Source of the DNA: CAVVXN01 sp963772585 | GTDB lineage: Bacteria; Planctomycetota; PLA2; JAEUHO01 | Assembly: GCA_963772585.1 (NCBI GenBank) | Contig: CAVYXV010000013.1 | Coordinates: 124,001 to 188,000, forward strand | Length of the DNA stretch: 64,000 nt | Reading direction: 5' to 3' | In this document: positions 44,889 through 53,842 of the stretch, piece after piece | Position numbering within the stretch: position 1 is the stretch's first letter | How the letters are laid out: each line of letters opens with the position of its first letter | Made by a program: the position numbers and the translations under genes | The notes under the pieces: model-generated | Seen by the model: the letters and a program-made list of their open reading frames with translations, nothing else | Told to the model about the DNA's origin: nothing | Databases searched by the model: none

Positions 44889-45887
44889 TCACGCCTGTCC
44901 GGACACCCAGGCGAGCCAGTTGCGCACCCACGTCTCCACGTCGTGCATCACGTCGCCGCGACCGTAGGCCGGCTTCTGGATGATCTCGAAGGCCCCGAAG
45001 AAGAGCACGCGGCCGCTGCCGGCGGAGCCGGCGATCATCACCGGCACCGCATCGCCGTGCGCGGGGACCACGCGGAGGAGGACGGTTCCGCTTTCCGTGA
45101 CGTCCTCCACCGGCCAGGTGAGGCTCGTGCCCCACGGGTACTCGCTCGTGGCCTTGCTCTGCCAGAGGGTGCGGCTCCACACGGGCCAGGCGACGAGTCG
45201 GCTCGCGGGGTGCTCCGTGCCGGCGTCCGTCACCTCGAAGGGCCGGAAGCCGCCGAGGACGCCGGGGACGGGGTCGCCCTCCATGCGGGCCGACTTCGCC
45301 ACGGGGACGAGATCGCCGGCACCGTCGAGGAGCATCTGCCCCTCCGGGCGGCCGGGCATCACGATCAGCCCGCAGCGACCGTCCTTCACGCGGGCGTCCA
45401 ACTCGTCCCAGAACGCGGCGTCCAGTGCGTCCGCGGACAAGCCGTGAATGGCGACCACTCCGATGTCGAGGTCCCGCAGGTCCGCGGGAATCGGCGCATG
45501 GTCGAGAATGGACGCGTCGCTCAGGCCCTGGGCGGGCGGGGCGCCGCTCCCGGCGCCCGCTGCGCCGGCGTTCTCGACCCACGCGTGGACGGTCACCTTG
45601 TCGTGGCTCCCCCACAGCATGGCGAGCGTCGCGGGAATGCGCTCGGCATAGCCGGCCAGCAGGAGGACGTTCAGCGGTTCCCGAATGGGCAGGACCTCGA
45701 GCGGCGGCATCGAGTCGGGCACCTCGGTCGGGGTGGCGAGGTTCCCCGAGCCGTTGGTCGGCGTCTCGGGCGGCGCCTCCACGCGGTTCTCCTGTTCGGG
45801 CTGCGGTGGCGTGCCGAAGACCCCGAGCGCGAAAAGCGCGGCCGCCACCGACGCCAGCACGACCAGGATGATGATGACCGTCCGCAT
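44889..45887 (-). CDS. Membrane-anchored glutamine-amidotransferase-fold (ThuA-like) protein
   Basis: About 332 residues. ATG at 45887, behind GAGGAGAG, gives an N-terminal membrane anchor MRTVIIILVVLASVAAALFA, then a proline/threonine-rich linker. The rest is a flavodoxin-like alpha/beta fold (EPLNVLLLAGYAERIPATLA, GVVAIHGLSADALDAAFWDE, GSGRVLFFGAFEI), typical of ThuA/GATase-like domains seen in secreted planctomycete proteins. A catalytic Cys in the nucleophile elbow is not obvious, so it may be non-enzymatic. It is convergent with the HEAT/TPR gene. The 61-residue gene and rpmH lie upstream on the same strand. Confidence 0.6.
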   Translation of the reverse strand: MRTVIIILVVLASVAAALFALGVFGTPPQPEQENRVEAPPETPTNGSGNLATPTEVPDSMPPLEVLPIREPLNVLLLAGYAERIPATLAMLWGSHDKVTVHAWVENAGAAGAGSGAPPAQGLSDASILDHAPIPADLRDLDIGVVAIHGLSADALDAAFWDELDARVKDGRCGLIVMPGRPEGQMLLDGAGDLVPVAKSARMEGDPVPGVLGGFRPFEVTDAGTEHPASRLVAWPVWSRTLWQSKATSEYPWGTSLTWPVEDVTESGTVLLRVVPAHGDAVPVMIAGSAGSGRVLFFGAFEIIQKPAYGRGDVMHDVETWVRNWLAWVSGQA

Positions 45888-45907
45888 GGGATCTCTCCTC
45901 TCCCCCT

Positions 45908-46093
45908 TCAGACGCGCTTGTACCACTCGAGCTTCGTGTTCTCGTGGCGGCGGGTCCGACGGAGCCGTTCCTTCTTCCCGACCTCGTCGAGCGGGTCGTC
46001 TTCACGCGCGGCGCGGGCGGCGAGTCCCGGCACGGCCCCCGCCGCGTGGAGGCGGCGGCATTCCAGCCGTCGGCCGTCGTCCGGGCTCCTCAT
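45908..46093 (-). CDS. Small basic protein, 61 residues
   Basis: The frame MRSPDDGRRLECRRLHAAGA ... KKERLRRTRRHENTKLEWYK-RV has a basic, protein-like C-terminus; its first half could be out-of-frame sequence. No clear Shine-Dalgarno, no family recalled. The RRTRRHENTKLEWYK end suggests an RNA- or ribosome-associated small protein. It lies between rpmH and the membrane-anchored gene on the same strand. Alternatively it is a chance reading frame; GC-rich DNA makes such frames common. Confidence 0.4.
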   Translation of the reverse strand: MRSPDDGRRLECRRLHAAGAVPGLAARAAREDDPLDEVGKKERLRRTRRHENTKLEWYKRV

Positions 46094-46236
46094 GGGGTCC
46101 GAGAATACGGGGAGACGCGGCCGGGCCCGGGAAACGGCCCACGGACACGGCGGTCCGGGGGTGTTCGCAAACCACCGTCGCCCACGGGCGGAGGGGTCCC
46201 CACCCTCTGCCTACGGGCCCGATCCACGGGCCCTGT

Positions 46237-46362
46237 CTACGGGAAGGTCCCGTGCCTGCGGCGGCGCCGGTTGATGATCTTCCGGCCGTTCTTCGTCTTC
46301 ATGCGCGCCCGAAAGCCCACCCGACGACGCTTCGTCCGGGAGTTGCGGATACGAACGTGCAT
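46237..46362 (-). CDS. rpmH: Ribosomal protein bL34 (41 residues)
   Basis: The translation MHVRIRNSRTKRRRVGFRAR continues MKTKNGRKIINRRRRRHGTFP. The core GFRARMKTKNGRK and the basic ending are the bL34 signature, and GAAGGA lies 4 bases upstream of the ATG. The usual N-terminal TxQPS motif is replaced by HVRIRNSRT, and the ending is TFP, so it is a divergent member, as seen in Planctomycetota. In most bacteria rpmH is next to rnpA and dnaA; neither is recognisable here. It is too short to be caught by ordinary ORF filters. Confidence 0.92.
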   Translation of the reverse strand: MHVRIRNSRTKRRRVGFRARMKTKNGRKIINRRRRRHGTFP

Positions 46363-46455
46363 GGCTTCCTTCCGGCAGATCGAGGGGCGAAGCGTAGGAG
46401 TTTGCGCGCGGGCGCCGCTTCGTCAAGCGCCGGCGCGACGGATAGACTCGCCCCG

Positions 46456-47061
46456 ATGGAAATGGGCCGGTGCCCCGCCTGCTCCCGGGCCTACACCTCC
46501 GGTGAGGTGACCGGGCTGGGCATCCTACGCGCGCGGGCCGCCGGACGGGGAGGGCCCGTGGTCGAGTTCGCCTGCCCGGGGTGCGGCCGTCGGATCCGGC
46601 TCGTTCCCCACGGCCAGGGGCGCTACGCGCCTCCGGGCGAGCCGCCCCCGCCTCCCTCCTCCGACGACGACCGCCGCCCACCCTGGGCCCGGGGCGAGCC
46701 GCCGGAGGAGACCGACGTCGGGACCCGGTGGGTCGAGGCCCCCCGCCCACCCGACCCCCCGTCGGCCGAGCCGCCCCCCCGCCGGCCGCGCACGACCCCC
46801 CCACCCGCCGATCCGCCCCCCGCCCGTCCGGGTCCCGGTGTCCCCTCCGTCGCCCGCGCCCTGGCCCTCCTCGGACTGGCGCCGGAGGCCGACCGGGCCG
46901 CGATCGAGCGGGCGTTCCACGAACGCTCCCTCCTCTGCCATCCGGACAAGGTCGCCCACCTCGACGAGGATTTCCAGGAGCTCGCCGACCGGAAGTTCCG
47001 TGAGCTCAAGGCCGCCTACGATCTCCTGACGGGAGGCGCTCGACCTTCTCCGAACTCTTGA
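46456..47061 (+). CDS. Zinc-ribbon / proline-rich / J-domain protein
   Basis: A 201-residue protein. The N-terminal zinc ribbon (CPACSRAYTSG ... EFACPGCGRRIRL, Cys pairs near residues 5-8 and 38-41) is followed by about 95 residues of proline-rich linker (PPRRPRTTPPPADPPP) and a C-terminal J domain (VARALALLGLAPEADRAAIE, then LLCHPDKVAHLDEDFQELAD) with the HPD motif that stimulates DnaK ATPase. It may tether an Hsp70 to a partner protein through the ribbon. The zinc-ribbon membrane gene starts 47 bases downstream on the same strand. Confidence 0.85.
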   Translation: MEMGRCPACSRAYTSGEVTGLGILRARAAGRGGPVVEFACPGCGRRIRLVPHGQGRYAPPGEPPPPPSSDDDRRPPWARGEPPEETDVGTRWVEAPRPPDPPSAEPPPRRPRTTPPPADPPPARPGPGVPSVARALALLGLAPEADRAAIERAFHERSLLCHPDKVAHLDEDFQELADRKFRELKAAYDLLTGGARPSPNS

Positions 47062-47108
47062 TGGTCCGCGGCTTGGCCTCGCGGGCCGCGCTTGGTGGAA
47101 TACGCTCC

Positions 47109-48062
47109 ATGAAGGTCATCCGGTGTCCCTCGTGCAACGCCCGCTACAACGCGGACCGCCTCCCCGCCGGCGCCGTGTTCGACTGCAACCGCTGCGGTGC
47201 CGGCGTCACCGTCCCCTCCGCGCGGTCCACGTCGGTCGCCCTCGTGATCGGCGGCATCCTCGTGCTCGCGGCGCTGTTCCTGTGGGGCGCCCCCCTGGCG
47301 AACCCGGCGTTGGTCCTGCCGTGGGACGAGTTCTTCGGCTCGGCCGCACCGGGGACGCAGGTGTGCCTCGTGCTGTGGGCGCTCCTCGGGGTGTGGACGT
47401 TGATCACGGCGCTGTTCAAGAACTTCCAGAGCCGCAGCGCCCTGACGCTCGGGCTGGGGACCTTCGCGCTGCTGCTCGCGGCCTCGACATCGGGCGGCGG
47501 GTTCACGATCGCGGCGGAGCGGTCCCTCCCGTGGATGGCGGGGGCGATCGCCCTCGCCGCCGGTCTGGCGCTCGCCGCCCGCGGCGTGCGCGGCGCGGCG
47601 GTCACGAGCCTGCTCGCCGGCGGCGCGATCCTGCTCCTCGCGTGGTACGCGTTGGCCTTCACCGCCGAATCGACGTCCCGGCTGCAGCAGGTCGTGCAGG
47701 ACGTGCGGCAGGGCATCCAGGGAGGCCTCGATCCCCAGAAGGGGACGTTCAGCTACCTGGCGGGCGACCTGGGGCTGCACGTCGCGGTGCTCCTCGCCGC
47801 GGTGGGCGGCCTCCTGGTCGCGATGGGCATGCGGGCGGGCGCCTTCTCGGTGTTCCTCATCCTGCTGCTCGCGTACGCCTTCCTCGTCCCCGGAGCCACG
47901 CGGATCGGCGAGATCCTCCAGGGTCCCTTCGAGTGGGGACGCTTCGCCTCGGACGGCCTGCGGGCGCTGGGCCGGATACTGGTCGCGGACGGCGTCGCCC
48001 TGTGGGTGCTGCTCGCCTGGGCGGCGGCCGACCTTGCGGCCGCGCGGGAGGTGTCCTCGTGA
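47109..48062 (+). CDS. Zinc-ribbon polytopic membrane protein
   Basis: A 317-residue protein starting MKVIRCPSCNARYNADRLPA with two CxxC pairs that form a zinc ribbon (residues 6-9 and 26-29). About seven hydrophobic segments follow (SVALVIGGILVLAALFLWGA, VCLVLWALLGVWTLITALF, VAVLLAAVGGLLVAMGMRAG). Function unknown. It ends in TGA overlapping the next GTG start (GTGA), so the two membrane proteins are translated together. Preceded by the J-domain gene in the same direction, possibly one unit. Confidence 0.75.
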   Translation: MKVIRCPSCNARYNADRLPAGAVFDCNRCGAGVTVPSARSTSVALVIGGILVLAALFLWGAPLANPALVLPWDEFFGSAAPGTQVCLVLWALLGVWTLITALFKNFQSRSALTLGLGTFALLLAASTSGGGFTIAAERSLPWMAGAIALAAGLALAARGVRGAAVTSLLAGGAILLLAWYALAFTAESTSRLQQVVQDVRQGIQGGLDPQKGTFSYLAGDLGLHVAVLLAAVGGLLVAMGMRAGAFSVFLILLLAYAFLVPGATRIGEILQGPFEWGRFASDGLRALGRILVADGVALWVLLAWAAADLAAAREVSS

Positions 48063-49315
48063 ACGCGGACGAACCGGGTTTCGAGCTCGACGCAGAGCCG
48101 GACGGCGATCGGGCCACGCCCGTGGCCCGCGAGCGTCCGACCCGGCGCCGCGGCGGGAGGAGACGCCCTGCGAAGGAGGCGCCCGACGAGGCCCGCGACG
48201 ACGCGCCCGTCGGCGTGCTTCCCTGGGTGCTTCGTCCGGGGTTGCTCATCCTCCTCGGTGCGTTGCTGCTCGCCGTGGCCTGGATCGGCTACCAGAACCC
48301 CCATGTGAACGTGAACCAGGAGATGCCCTACTGGCCGTGGCACCTCTTTCGCGCGAACCTGGACCAGGGCGGCGCGCCGGTCTTCCTCTGGGACCGGCAC
48401 CGGGCCGTCGCGCTCGGCGGCGCCGTCCTCGTCGTGTTCCTCGTCGTCGCTTCGCTGCTGCGGGCGGGCAAGGGTCGTAGCGCGGCGGTCCTCGCTGCGG
48501 CGGGGGCGAGCGCGGCCCTCTTCTGGCGCGACATCGGTCAGTTCCAGGCGCTTCCCGCCTTCGACCTGCGAGGAGCCGTCCCGATCCTCGTCTGGGCCGG
48601 GCCGGTGGCCGCGGCCTTGCTCGCCGGCGCGGTCGTCGGACGGGACGGCCTCCGGGGGTCGCGCGGTTCGCGATGGATGCTCTCGGGGCTGCTCGTCGTC
48701 CTGGCCGGCACCCTCTTCTTCCCCCTCGCCGGGAGCACCGCGTACGACGCCCCGCTCCTGCACGTCGCCACGCCGATCCGACATCTCGTGGACGGGACGA
48801 CGGCCATCGGCTTCGATCGGCTCTGGAGCACGGACGGGATCCACGCCGTGGGCGTCGTCCTTCTCCTCCTCCTGGGCGTTGTCACCCTGCTCGGACTGCG
48901 CGGTCCCTGGACCACGCCCGTCGCGACGGTCCTCGTGCTGCTCACGGCCGCGGGACCGGTCGTGGCCGACGCGTTGGTGGGGGCGAGCCGGGCAGAGCCG
49001 GCGACCGCCGACCTGCTCCAGGAACTCGCGATGCCGGGCTGGGTGGCGCTCGCCGCGTGCGGGGTCGTCCTGGTCGCCGGACTCGTCTCCCTGCTCGGGC
49101 TGGGCGGACGGTGGACCATGGGAGTCGCGGGCGTCGCCCTGGGCCTGCTGGCCCTGGACGTGACGTGCCGCGTCGCCTTCGCGGGGGTGGAAACGGCCCA
49201 CGGCCTGGATCCCGCCTTCGCCGCGGCGAGCCGGGCGGCCCTCTGGCTCGGGCCGGCGCTCGGCGCGCTCCTGGCCCCGCTCGGGGCGGCGCTCGTGGAC
49301 CAACACGCGGGATAG
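48059..49315 (+). CDS. Polytopic membrane protein of unknown function
   Basis: A 418-residue protein coupled by overlap to the preceding gene (GTG at 48059). After a polar, Arg-rich start (PTRRRGGRRRPAKEAPDEAR) come about nine hydrophobic segments (RPGLLILLGALLLAVAWIGY, AVALGGAVLVVFLVVASLL, GIHAVGVVLLLLLGVVTLLG). No family is recognised. Together with the previous gene it likely forms a two-subunit membrane complex. The gene downstream (GATase/FHA-like) lies 155 bases away on the same strand. Confidence 0.7.
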   Translation: MNADEPGFELDAEPDGDRATPVARERPTRRRGGRRRPAKEAPDEARDDAPVGVLPWVLRPGLLILLGALLLAVAWIGYQNPHVNVNQEMPYWPWHLFRANLDQGGAPVFLWDRHRAVALGGAVLVVFLVVASLLRAGKGRSAAVLAAAGASAALFWRDIGQFQALPAFDLRGAVPILVWAGPVAAALLAGAVVGRDGLRGSRGSRWMLSGLLVVLAGTLFFPLAGSTAYDAPLLHVATPIRHLVDGTTAIGFDRLWSTDGIHAVGVVLLLLLGVVTLLGLRGPWTTPVATVLVLLTAAGPVVADALVGASRAEPATADLLQELAMPGWVALAACGVVLVAGLVSLLGLGGRWTMGVAGVALGLLALDVTCRVAFAGVETAHGLDPAFAAASRAALWLGPALGALLAPLGAALVDQHAG

Positions 49316-49470
49316 TCCGCATCCGGGGCGGTAGATCCCGGGTTCCGTGCACAATGGGACGCGGACCGGGCCGGCGCCCGGGGGCGACGGCGGGGAGACG
49401 TCCCGCGCGGGACGTTCCCATTGGGGCGGACGCGGACCGGCTGCGCGCCGCCCCGCGGAGTGACCTCGTC

Positions 49471-51318
49471 TTGATCGTGCTTCGCCTGACCGTCGGCGGC
49501 GAGACCCGCACCGTGAAGAGCGGCAAGCCGCGGGTCTCGCTCGGGAGCGCCGCCGGGTCGGACGTCGTCGCGTCCGGCGCGGGATGGCGCGACCTCGAAG
49601 CCGTGCTCGTGCACTTCGGGACGGAAGTCCGCGTAGAGCGCCTCGACGGCCAGAGCTGGCGGCTCCGGCTGGGTGACTCCGTCCGCCTGGGGCGCGCGCG
49701 CCTCACCCTGGTCGGTCTGCTCCCGCTGGAGACCGACGTCGAGGGTCCGCGACCGGCCACCGCCCTGCCTCCGGCGGTGTTCGGCAACTACGACGAGGCG
49801 GGCGCGGTCGCGGCCCCTTCGGCCCCCTCTCCCGGCGGGCCGTTCCGCCTGGAGGGCGAGGAACCGACCCCGCCCGCGGCGCCCCCGGCGCCGGGGGCGG
49901 TCCCGGGCGCCGCGTCCCTCTCCTCGCCGCCTCCGGCGGGACCACCCGCGCCTCCGGCGGCTCGCCCTCCCTCGGCGTCGCCTCCCCCGGCATCGCCCCC
50001 TCGCACCGGCCGGCCCGGGTCCGCGCCGGCGGCGCCTCCTCCCCGGCCCACCCCGCCACCGCGCCTTCCCCCCCCGCGCCCCCCCCATCCCGCGTTCCGG
50101 ACCCCGAGCTTCGCGGAGGAGCTCCACGAGCAGCTCCGGCGGGCGCCCTACGTCACCCTCTCACTGGCCGTCCACCTCGCCGCCCTCCTGCTCCTGGCGG
50201 TGCTGAAGGCCGAGCCGGTCCCGCCGGGGACCGACGAGACGCCGGTGGGGACGATCGCCCTGGCGGACATCGAGCCCGATCTGTACGAGGAGCCCGGGGC
50301 CGAACGGGAGGAGGACCCGGAGACGACGACGTTCCCGGAGGTCGCTCCGGTCGACGAACCGAGCCCGGCGGATCCCGTCGAGGACGTCCACGCCCCGCCG
50401 CAGGAGGACCTGACGCTCGAGCCCTTGCCGGATCCCGGAGGCCGGGAGATCCCGCTGGGACTCGACCCCTCGGTCACGGTGGTGGGACGCACCACGGGTT
50501 CGCCGCCCCTGATGCGCCTCGCCCGGCTCCAGCGCCGGTTCACGAAGGGCGAGAAGGACGAAGCCACGCTGGAGGCCGCGCGCTTCGTCCGGGCTTCCCT
50601 CGGACTCGGCCGCGGGAGCCGCGGCGATCCCCTCGCCGTGCTCGACAAGAACGACATCCTCGTCGTCACCGGGTCCTTCGACAACATCGGGCGCGTGCTC
50701 GGCGCGCTTCGCCTTCCCTTCACGCCGATCACCCCTCTCTCCATGACGTTCAAGGACTCGCCTTCGATCGAGGGCTACAAGGTGATCTTCTACAACTGCG
50801 GCGAGTCGCCGCCGCGCGAGCGGCTGTCGACCATCGCGCGACGCCTCCGGAAGTTCGTGGAGAAGGGCGGGTACCTCTTCACGACGGACTGGAGCGTCGG
50901 GACGATCCTCATGGCGGCCTTCCCGGGCTACCTCACGACGAGCGGACCGATGGCTCCCCTGCCCGAAACGCTGATCCGGATCGGTCCCGCCTCGGGCAAG
51001 GAAACGCACTCGCTCCTGAAGGGAGTCTTCCACCGCGGGGTGCAGGGCCTGTGGTGGCTCGAACAGGCGTCCTACGACGTGAAGATCGTGGATACCCGGA
51101 ACGTCGAGCCGCTCATCGTGAGCGACGACCTGACGGATCTCCACGGCCGCAGTCCGGACGTGGCCGTCACGTTCCGGTACGGCAAGGGACGTGTCCTGCA
51201 CGTGATGGGGCACTACTACCAGGAAGAGGGGAACCTCGCGGGGACGATCTCCACGCAGCGGCTGGCGCTGAATTTCGTCGTGGAGCGCCTCCTCCAGGAC
51301 ACGTCGCCCCGCCGCTGA
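49471..51318 (+). CDS. FHA-like / Pro-rich / TM / amidotransferase-fold protein
   Basis: A 615-residue protein. Start is TTG at 49471 with GGAG 10 bases before; an alternative is GTG at 49477. Residues about 1-85 look like an FHA-type beta sandwich (VKSGKPRVSLGSAAGSDVVA). A long proline/alanine linker (SPPPAGPPAPPAARPPSASP) follows, then one membrane segment (YVTLSLAVHLAALLLLAVLK) near residue 235, and an acidic linker. The C-terminal domain (about 390-610; NDILVVTGSFDNIGRVLGAL, KVIFYNCGES, FVEKGGYLFTTDWSVGTILM) is alpha/beta and resembles GATase-like domains of the DUF4159 type. A bitopic protein with two domains in different compartments is implied. Confidence 0.65.
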   Translation: MIVLRLTVGGETRTVKSGKPRVSLGSAAGSDVVASGAGWRDLEAVLVHFGTEVRVERLDGQSWRLRLGDSVRLGRARLTLVGLLPLETDVEGPRPATALPPAVFGNYDEAGAVAAPSAPSPGGPFRLEGEEPTPPAAPPAPGAVPGAASLSSPPPAGPPAPPAARPPSASPPPASPPRTGRPGSAPAAPPPRPTPPPRLPPPRPPHPAFRTPSFAEELHEQLRRAPYVTLSLAVHLAALLLLAVLKAEPVPPGTDETPVGTIALADIEPDLYEEPGAEREEDPETTTFPEVAPVDEPSPADPVEDVHAPPQEDLTLEPLPDPGGREIPLGLDPSVTVVGRTTGSPPLMRLARLQRRFTKGEKDEATLEAARFVRASLGLGRGSRGDPLAVLDKNDILVVTGSFDNIGRVLGALRLPFTPITPLSMTFKDSPSIEGYKVIFYNCGESPPRERLSTIARRLRKFVEKGGYLFTTDWSVGTILMAAFPGYLTTSGPMAPLPETLIRIGPASGKETHSLLKGVFHRGVQGLWWLEQASYDVKIVDTRNVEPLIVSDDLTDLHGRSPDVAVTFRYGKGRVLHVMGHYYQEEGNLAGTISTQRLALNFVVERLLQDTSPRR

Positions 51319-51367
51319 GCCTCCCGAGGCCGATCGCCGCCCGCCGCGGGCCCCGTCTCCTGGTTCT

Positions 51368-52249
51368 TCAGGCGTACGCGAGGGCGAAGCCCGCCTGATA
51401 CAGGAGAAGGGTCAGATACATACCGATCCACGCCGCGTGCGGACGGCGTTCTGTTCCAAGGCCGACGGGGTCGGCCAGCAGCGCCCCGGCAGTGAGCCCT
51501 CCCGCCACGAGGAGAACGGCGGCGACGACGGCGATGCGCCCCACGGGCGCCCGCACGAGATCCGTCGCCGCAAGCGGCACGAGGAGGAGGAACGGCAGTA
51601 CGAGGAAAGGCGCGACGAAGCGGGCCGCCTTCCGCGGCCCCCACGCCACGGGCAGCGTGTCGCACCCATGCGCGCGGTCGCCGTCCACGTCGGCGAAGTC
51701 CTTGGTGGCCGCGGCGCCGAAGACGTAGAGCCCCCCCACCAGACCGAGGGCCCATGGATCGGACGAGGACGGCACGGCGACGACCGACCACCCGGCGACC
51801 GGCACGAGCAACCCGCGCGGGATGGCGATCGTGAGAAGCGCGCCGAAGCGACGGCGCTTCGTGCGAAACGGCGGCGCGCTGTAGATCCACGTCCCGAGGA
51901 GCCCGGCCGCGACGCAGGCGAGAAACGCCCAGGACACGAGGGCGCCGAGCACCAGGGCGAGGAGCGCGAACGCGCACCCGCCCGCGAGCGCCTGATGCGG
52001 CGTCACGCGACCGGACGGCACGGGGCGATCGGGCCGGTTGACGCGGTCGATCTCCACGTCGAAGCACTGGTTCCACGCGTTCGAAGCCATCGTGGCGGCG
52101 GCTGCCGCGAGGAGGGCCAGGGCGAGACGCGGCCCGAGCCACGAGGCGCCGAGTGCCGCCGCGGCCGCAAAGGAACCCGCGAGCGTCCCGACGATCGGGG
52201 CGAGGAGCGTGAACGGACGGGCGAGCGCGATCCAGTCGGCGGGCGACAC
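51368..52249 (-). CDS. UbiA-family prenyltransferase
   Basis: A 293-residue membrane enzyme that attaches an isoprenoid chain to an aromatic or other acceptor. Asp-rich motifs are intact: NQCFDVEIDRVNRPDRP in loop 2-3 and DFADVDGDRAHG in loop 6-7, both binding Mg-diphosphate. About nine membrane helices are predicted. The start is GTG at 52249, 13 bases downstream of the SUMF1 gene's stop, so they are likely co-transcribed. Substrate (heme O, quinone, chlorophyll or archaeal-type lipid) cannot be told. No quinone-biosynthesis neighbour is present. Confidence 0.9.
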   Translation of the reverse strand: MSPADWIALARPFTLLAPIVGTLAGSFAAAAALGASWLGPRLALALLAAAAATMASNAWNQCFDVEIDRVNRPDRPVPSGRVTPHQALAGGCAFALLALVLGALVSWAFLACVAAGLLGTWIYSAPPFRTKRRRFGALLTIAIPRGLLVPVAGWSVVAVPSSSDPWALGLVGGLYVFGAAATKDFADVDGDRAHGCDTLPVAWGPRKAARFVAPFLVLPFLLLVPLAATDLVRAPVGRIAVVAAVLLVAGGLTAGALLADPVGLGTERRPHAAWIGMYLTLLLYQAGFALAYA

Positions 52250-52262
52250 CGCCCCGCCCCCG

Positions 52263-53345
52263 TCAGAGCACCGACTTCACGCAGCGGAAGCCGATGTTCT
52301 CGAACTTGTCTTTCGGAATCTGGCCGAGGTGGATGTCGGCGCGCAGCAGCGAGGCGGGGTCGTTGTAGCAGCCGCCCTTGATGAGGTTCACGGTCTCGCC
52401 TCCGTCCACCGCCGTGGTCGTGGTCCACTCCCAGACGTTGCCCGCCATGTCGAGCACGCCGTACGGACTGGCCGTCTCGGGGTGGGCGGTGACCGGATCG
52501 GTGCCGCCGGCTTCCGGGTCGCGGCCGTAGCACGCCCGACCGTTTGCGGGTTCCTCGTCGCCCCAGGGATAGAGGCGGCCGTCCGAGCCGCGGCACGCCT
52601 TCTCCCACTGCTCCTCGCTGGGCAGTTGCTTTCCGACCCAACGCGCGTACTTCTCGGCGTCCTGGACGCTCACTCCCACCACGGGGGCGTCCGGGTCGTT
52701 GAAACGATCGTCGCGCTGGTAGCGGGGCCAGCGATAGCCGGTCGATCGGCAGAACTGCTCGTACTGACGGTTGGTGACGGGGTACTTGTCGATCAGGTAC
52801 TCGGCGAGGTGGACGGGCTTGCGGTCCATTCCGAAGAGGAACGAGCCTCCCGCGATCCGCATCATCGGTCCGTGATCCTCGACTTCCTCCACGACGTGCG
52901 GCGCCGCCGTCACGACCACGGCCTCCGTCGGTTCCACGACCTCGACGGCTTGTGGAGCCTCCGGTGCGGGCTCCCTGGTCATGGCGGGCACGGGCGGCTC
53001 GGCGATGTCGGCGAGGCCGGTCCCGGCCTCGTCTGCCCAGTCTTCGATGTCGAGGATGCGGTCGTCGACGGGGTCCCACTCCTCCCCGCTGAGCGACTGG
53101 TAGCGCTTCAGCCAGTAGTAGGCCCGGAGGAAGTAGGCACCCTTCGTGCTCTCGTCCTCCTGCCCGAACCCGAGCTCGAACCAGAGCACGCCGGGGAAGA
53201 AGGACTCCGCCGGATCGGCGGCGGGGAGCATGTAGTACGCGTCCAGCGTTCGGGCAGCCCCCTCCTCGTCCATCTCGGCGTGGTCGGCCGGCTCGATGTA
53301 CTTGCTGTAGACGTGTTCTTCGATGACCCGGATCTGGTCGTCCAC
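52263..53345 (-). CDS. SUMF1/FGE-domain protein with helical N-domain
   Basis: A 360-residue protein. The GTG at 53345 follows AGGAG by 9 bases; sequence farther upstream is not protein-like. Residues about 1-110 are helical (VDDQIRVIEEHVYSKYIEPA). From about 160 comes a formylglycine-generating-enzyme fold (MRIAGGSFLFGMDRKPVHLA, YPVTNRQYEQFCRSTGYRWP, QLPSEEQWEKACRGSDGRLY, MAGNVWEWTT, IGFRCVK). The Cys pair used for catalysis in true FGE is not in its usual context, so it probably binds ligand without modifying sulfatases. It is upstream of UbiA in one unit. Confidence 0.85.
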   Translation of the reverse strand: MDDQIRVIEEHVYSKYIEPADHAEMDEEGAARTLDAYYMLPAADPAESFFPGVLWFELGFGQEDESTKGAYFLRAYYWLKRYQSLSGEEWDPVDDRILDIEDWADEAGTGLADIAEPPVPAMTREPAPEAPQAVEVVEPTEAVVVTAAPHVVEEVEDHGPMMRIAGGSFLFGMDRKPVHLAEYLIDKYPVTNRQYEQFCRSTGYRWPRYQRDDRFNDPDAPVVGVSVQDAEKYARWVGKQLPSEEQWEKACRGSDGRLYPWGDEEPANGRACYGRDPEAGGTDPVTAHPETASPYGVLDMAGNVWEWTTTTAVDGGETVNLIKGGCYNDPASLLRADIHLGQIPKDKFENIGFRCVKSVL

Positions 53346-53842
53346 CTGGGGGCTCTCCTGGACTCCCGTCCGCAAGGCGGCCGGGGAGTTCCCGGCGGCC
53401 ACGCGGACGCGAACCCGACAAGATAGAGCGTTTCCGCGCACCCGCCAACGCGGGTCAAGCATCCGGTTCGACCGACGGTCGGCGGACGAGAGGCGTGGGC
53501 CCCCGTCGAGGGGAACGTCCCCCCCCGTCCGCGCGCCCCGGCGTGTGCCGTAGACTCGGCTTGCCGCCGACCCGACCTCCCCCTGCGGCGCCCCTCCCCG
53601 AGCACGAACACCGACGGCCGGGATGGGCTTTTTTTCGACGAATCCCGCGACCGACGGACGCGGTCCACGTCTAAGGACATGGAAACGGAATCGACAGTGA
53701 CGCCCCAGACGGCCCTCCTCCGCGGCCGATGGCTTCCGCCCGGAAGTCCAGCCCTGGTCGGCGGTCGCCAAAACGGGACGAAAGCCCTAGCCCCAGGGCA
53801 CGTGCCTTGCTCCTCCCTCTCTTCCTCCCAGGAGGCCACACC
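53346..53842. other. Divergent intergenic region
   Basis: 497 bases between divergent genes (SUMF1 minus, DUF2203 plus). A short T-run occurs at about 53630 (GGCTTTTTTTCGACG). No gene is convincing on either strand. It should carry both promoters and a leader before the DUF2203 gene (CCAGGAGGCCACACC-ATG). Confidence 0.4.

Noticed and set aside
46640..46830. Proline-codon-rich stretch as a tandem repeat
   Set aside because: It is the linker of the J-domain protein; the proline runs are irregular and in frame with it.
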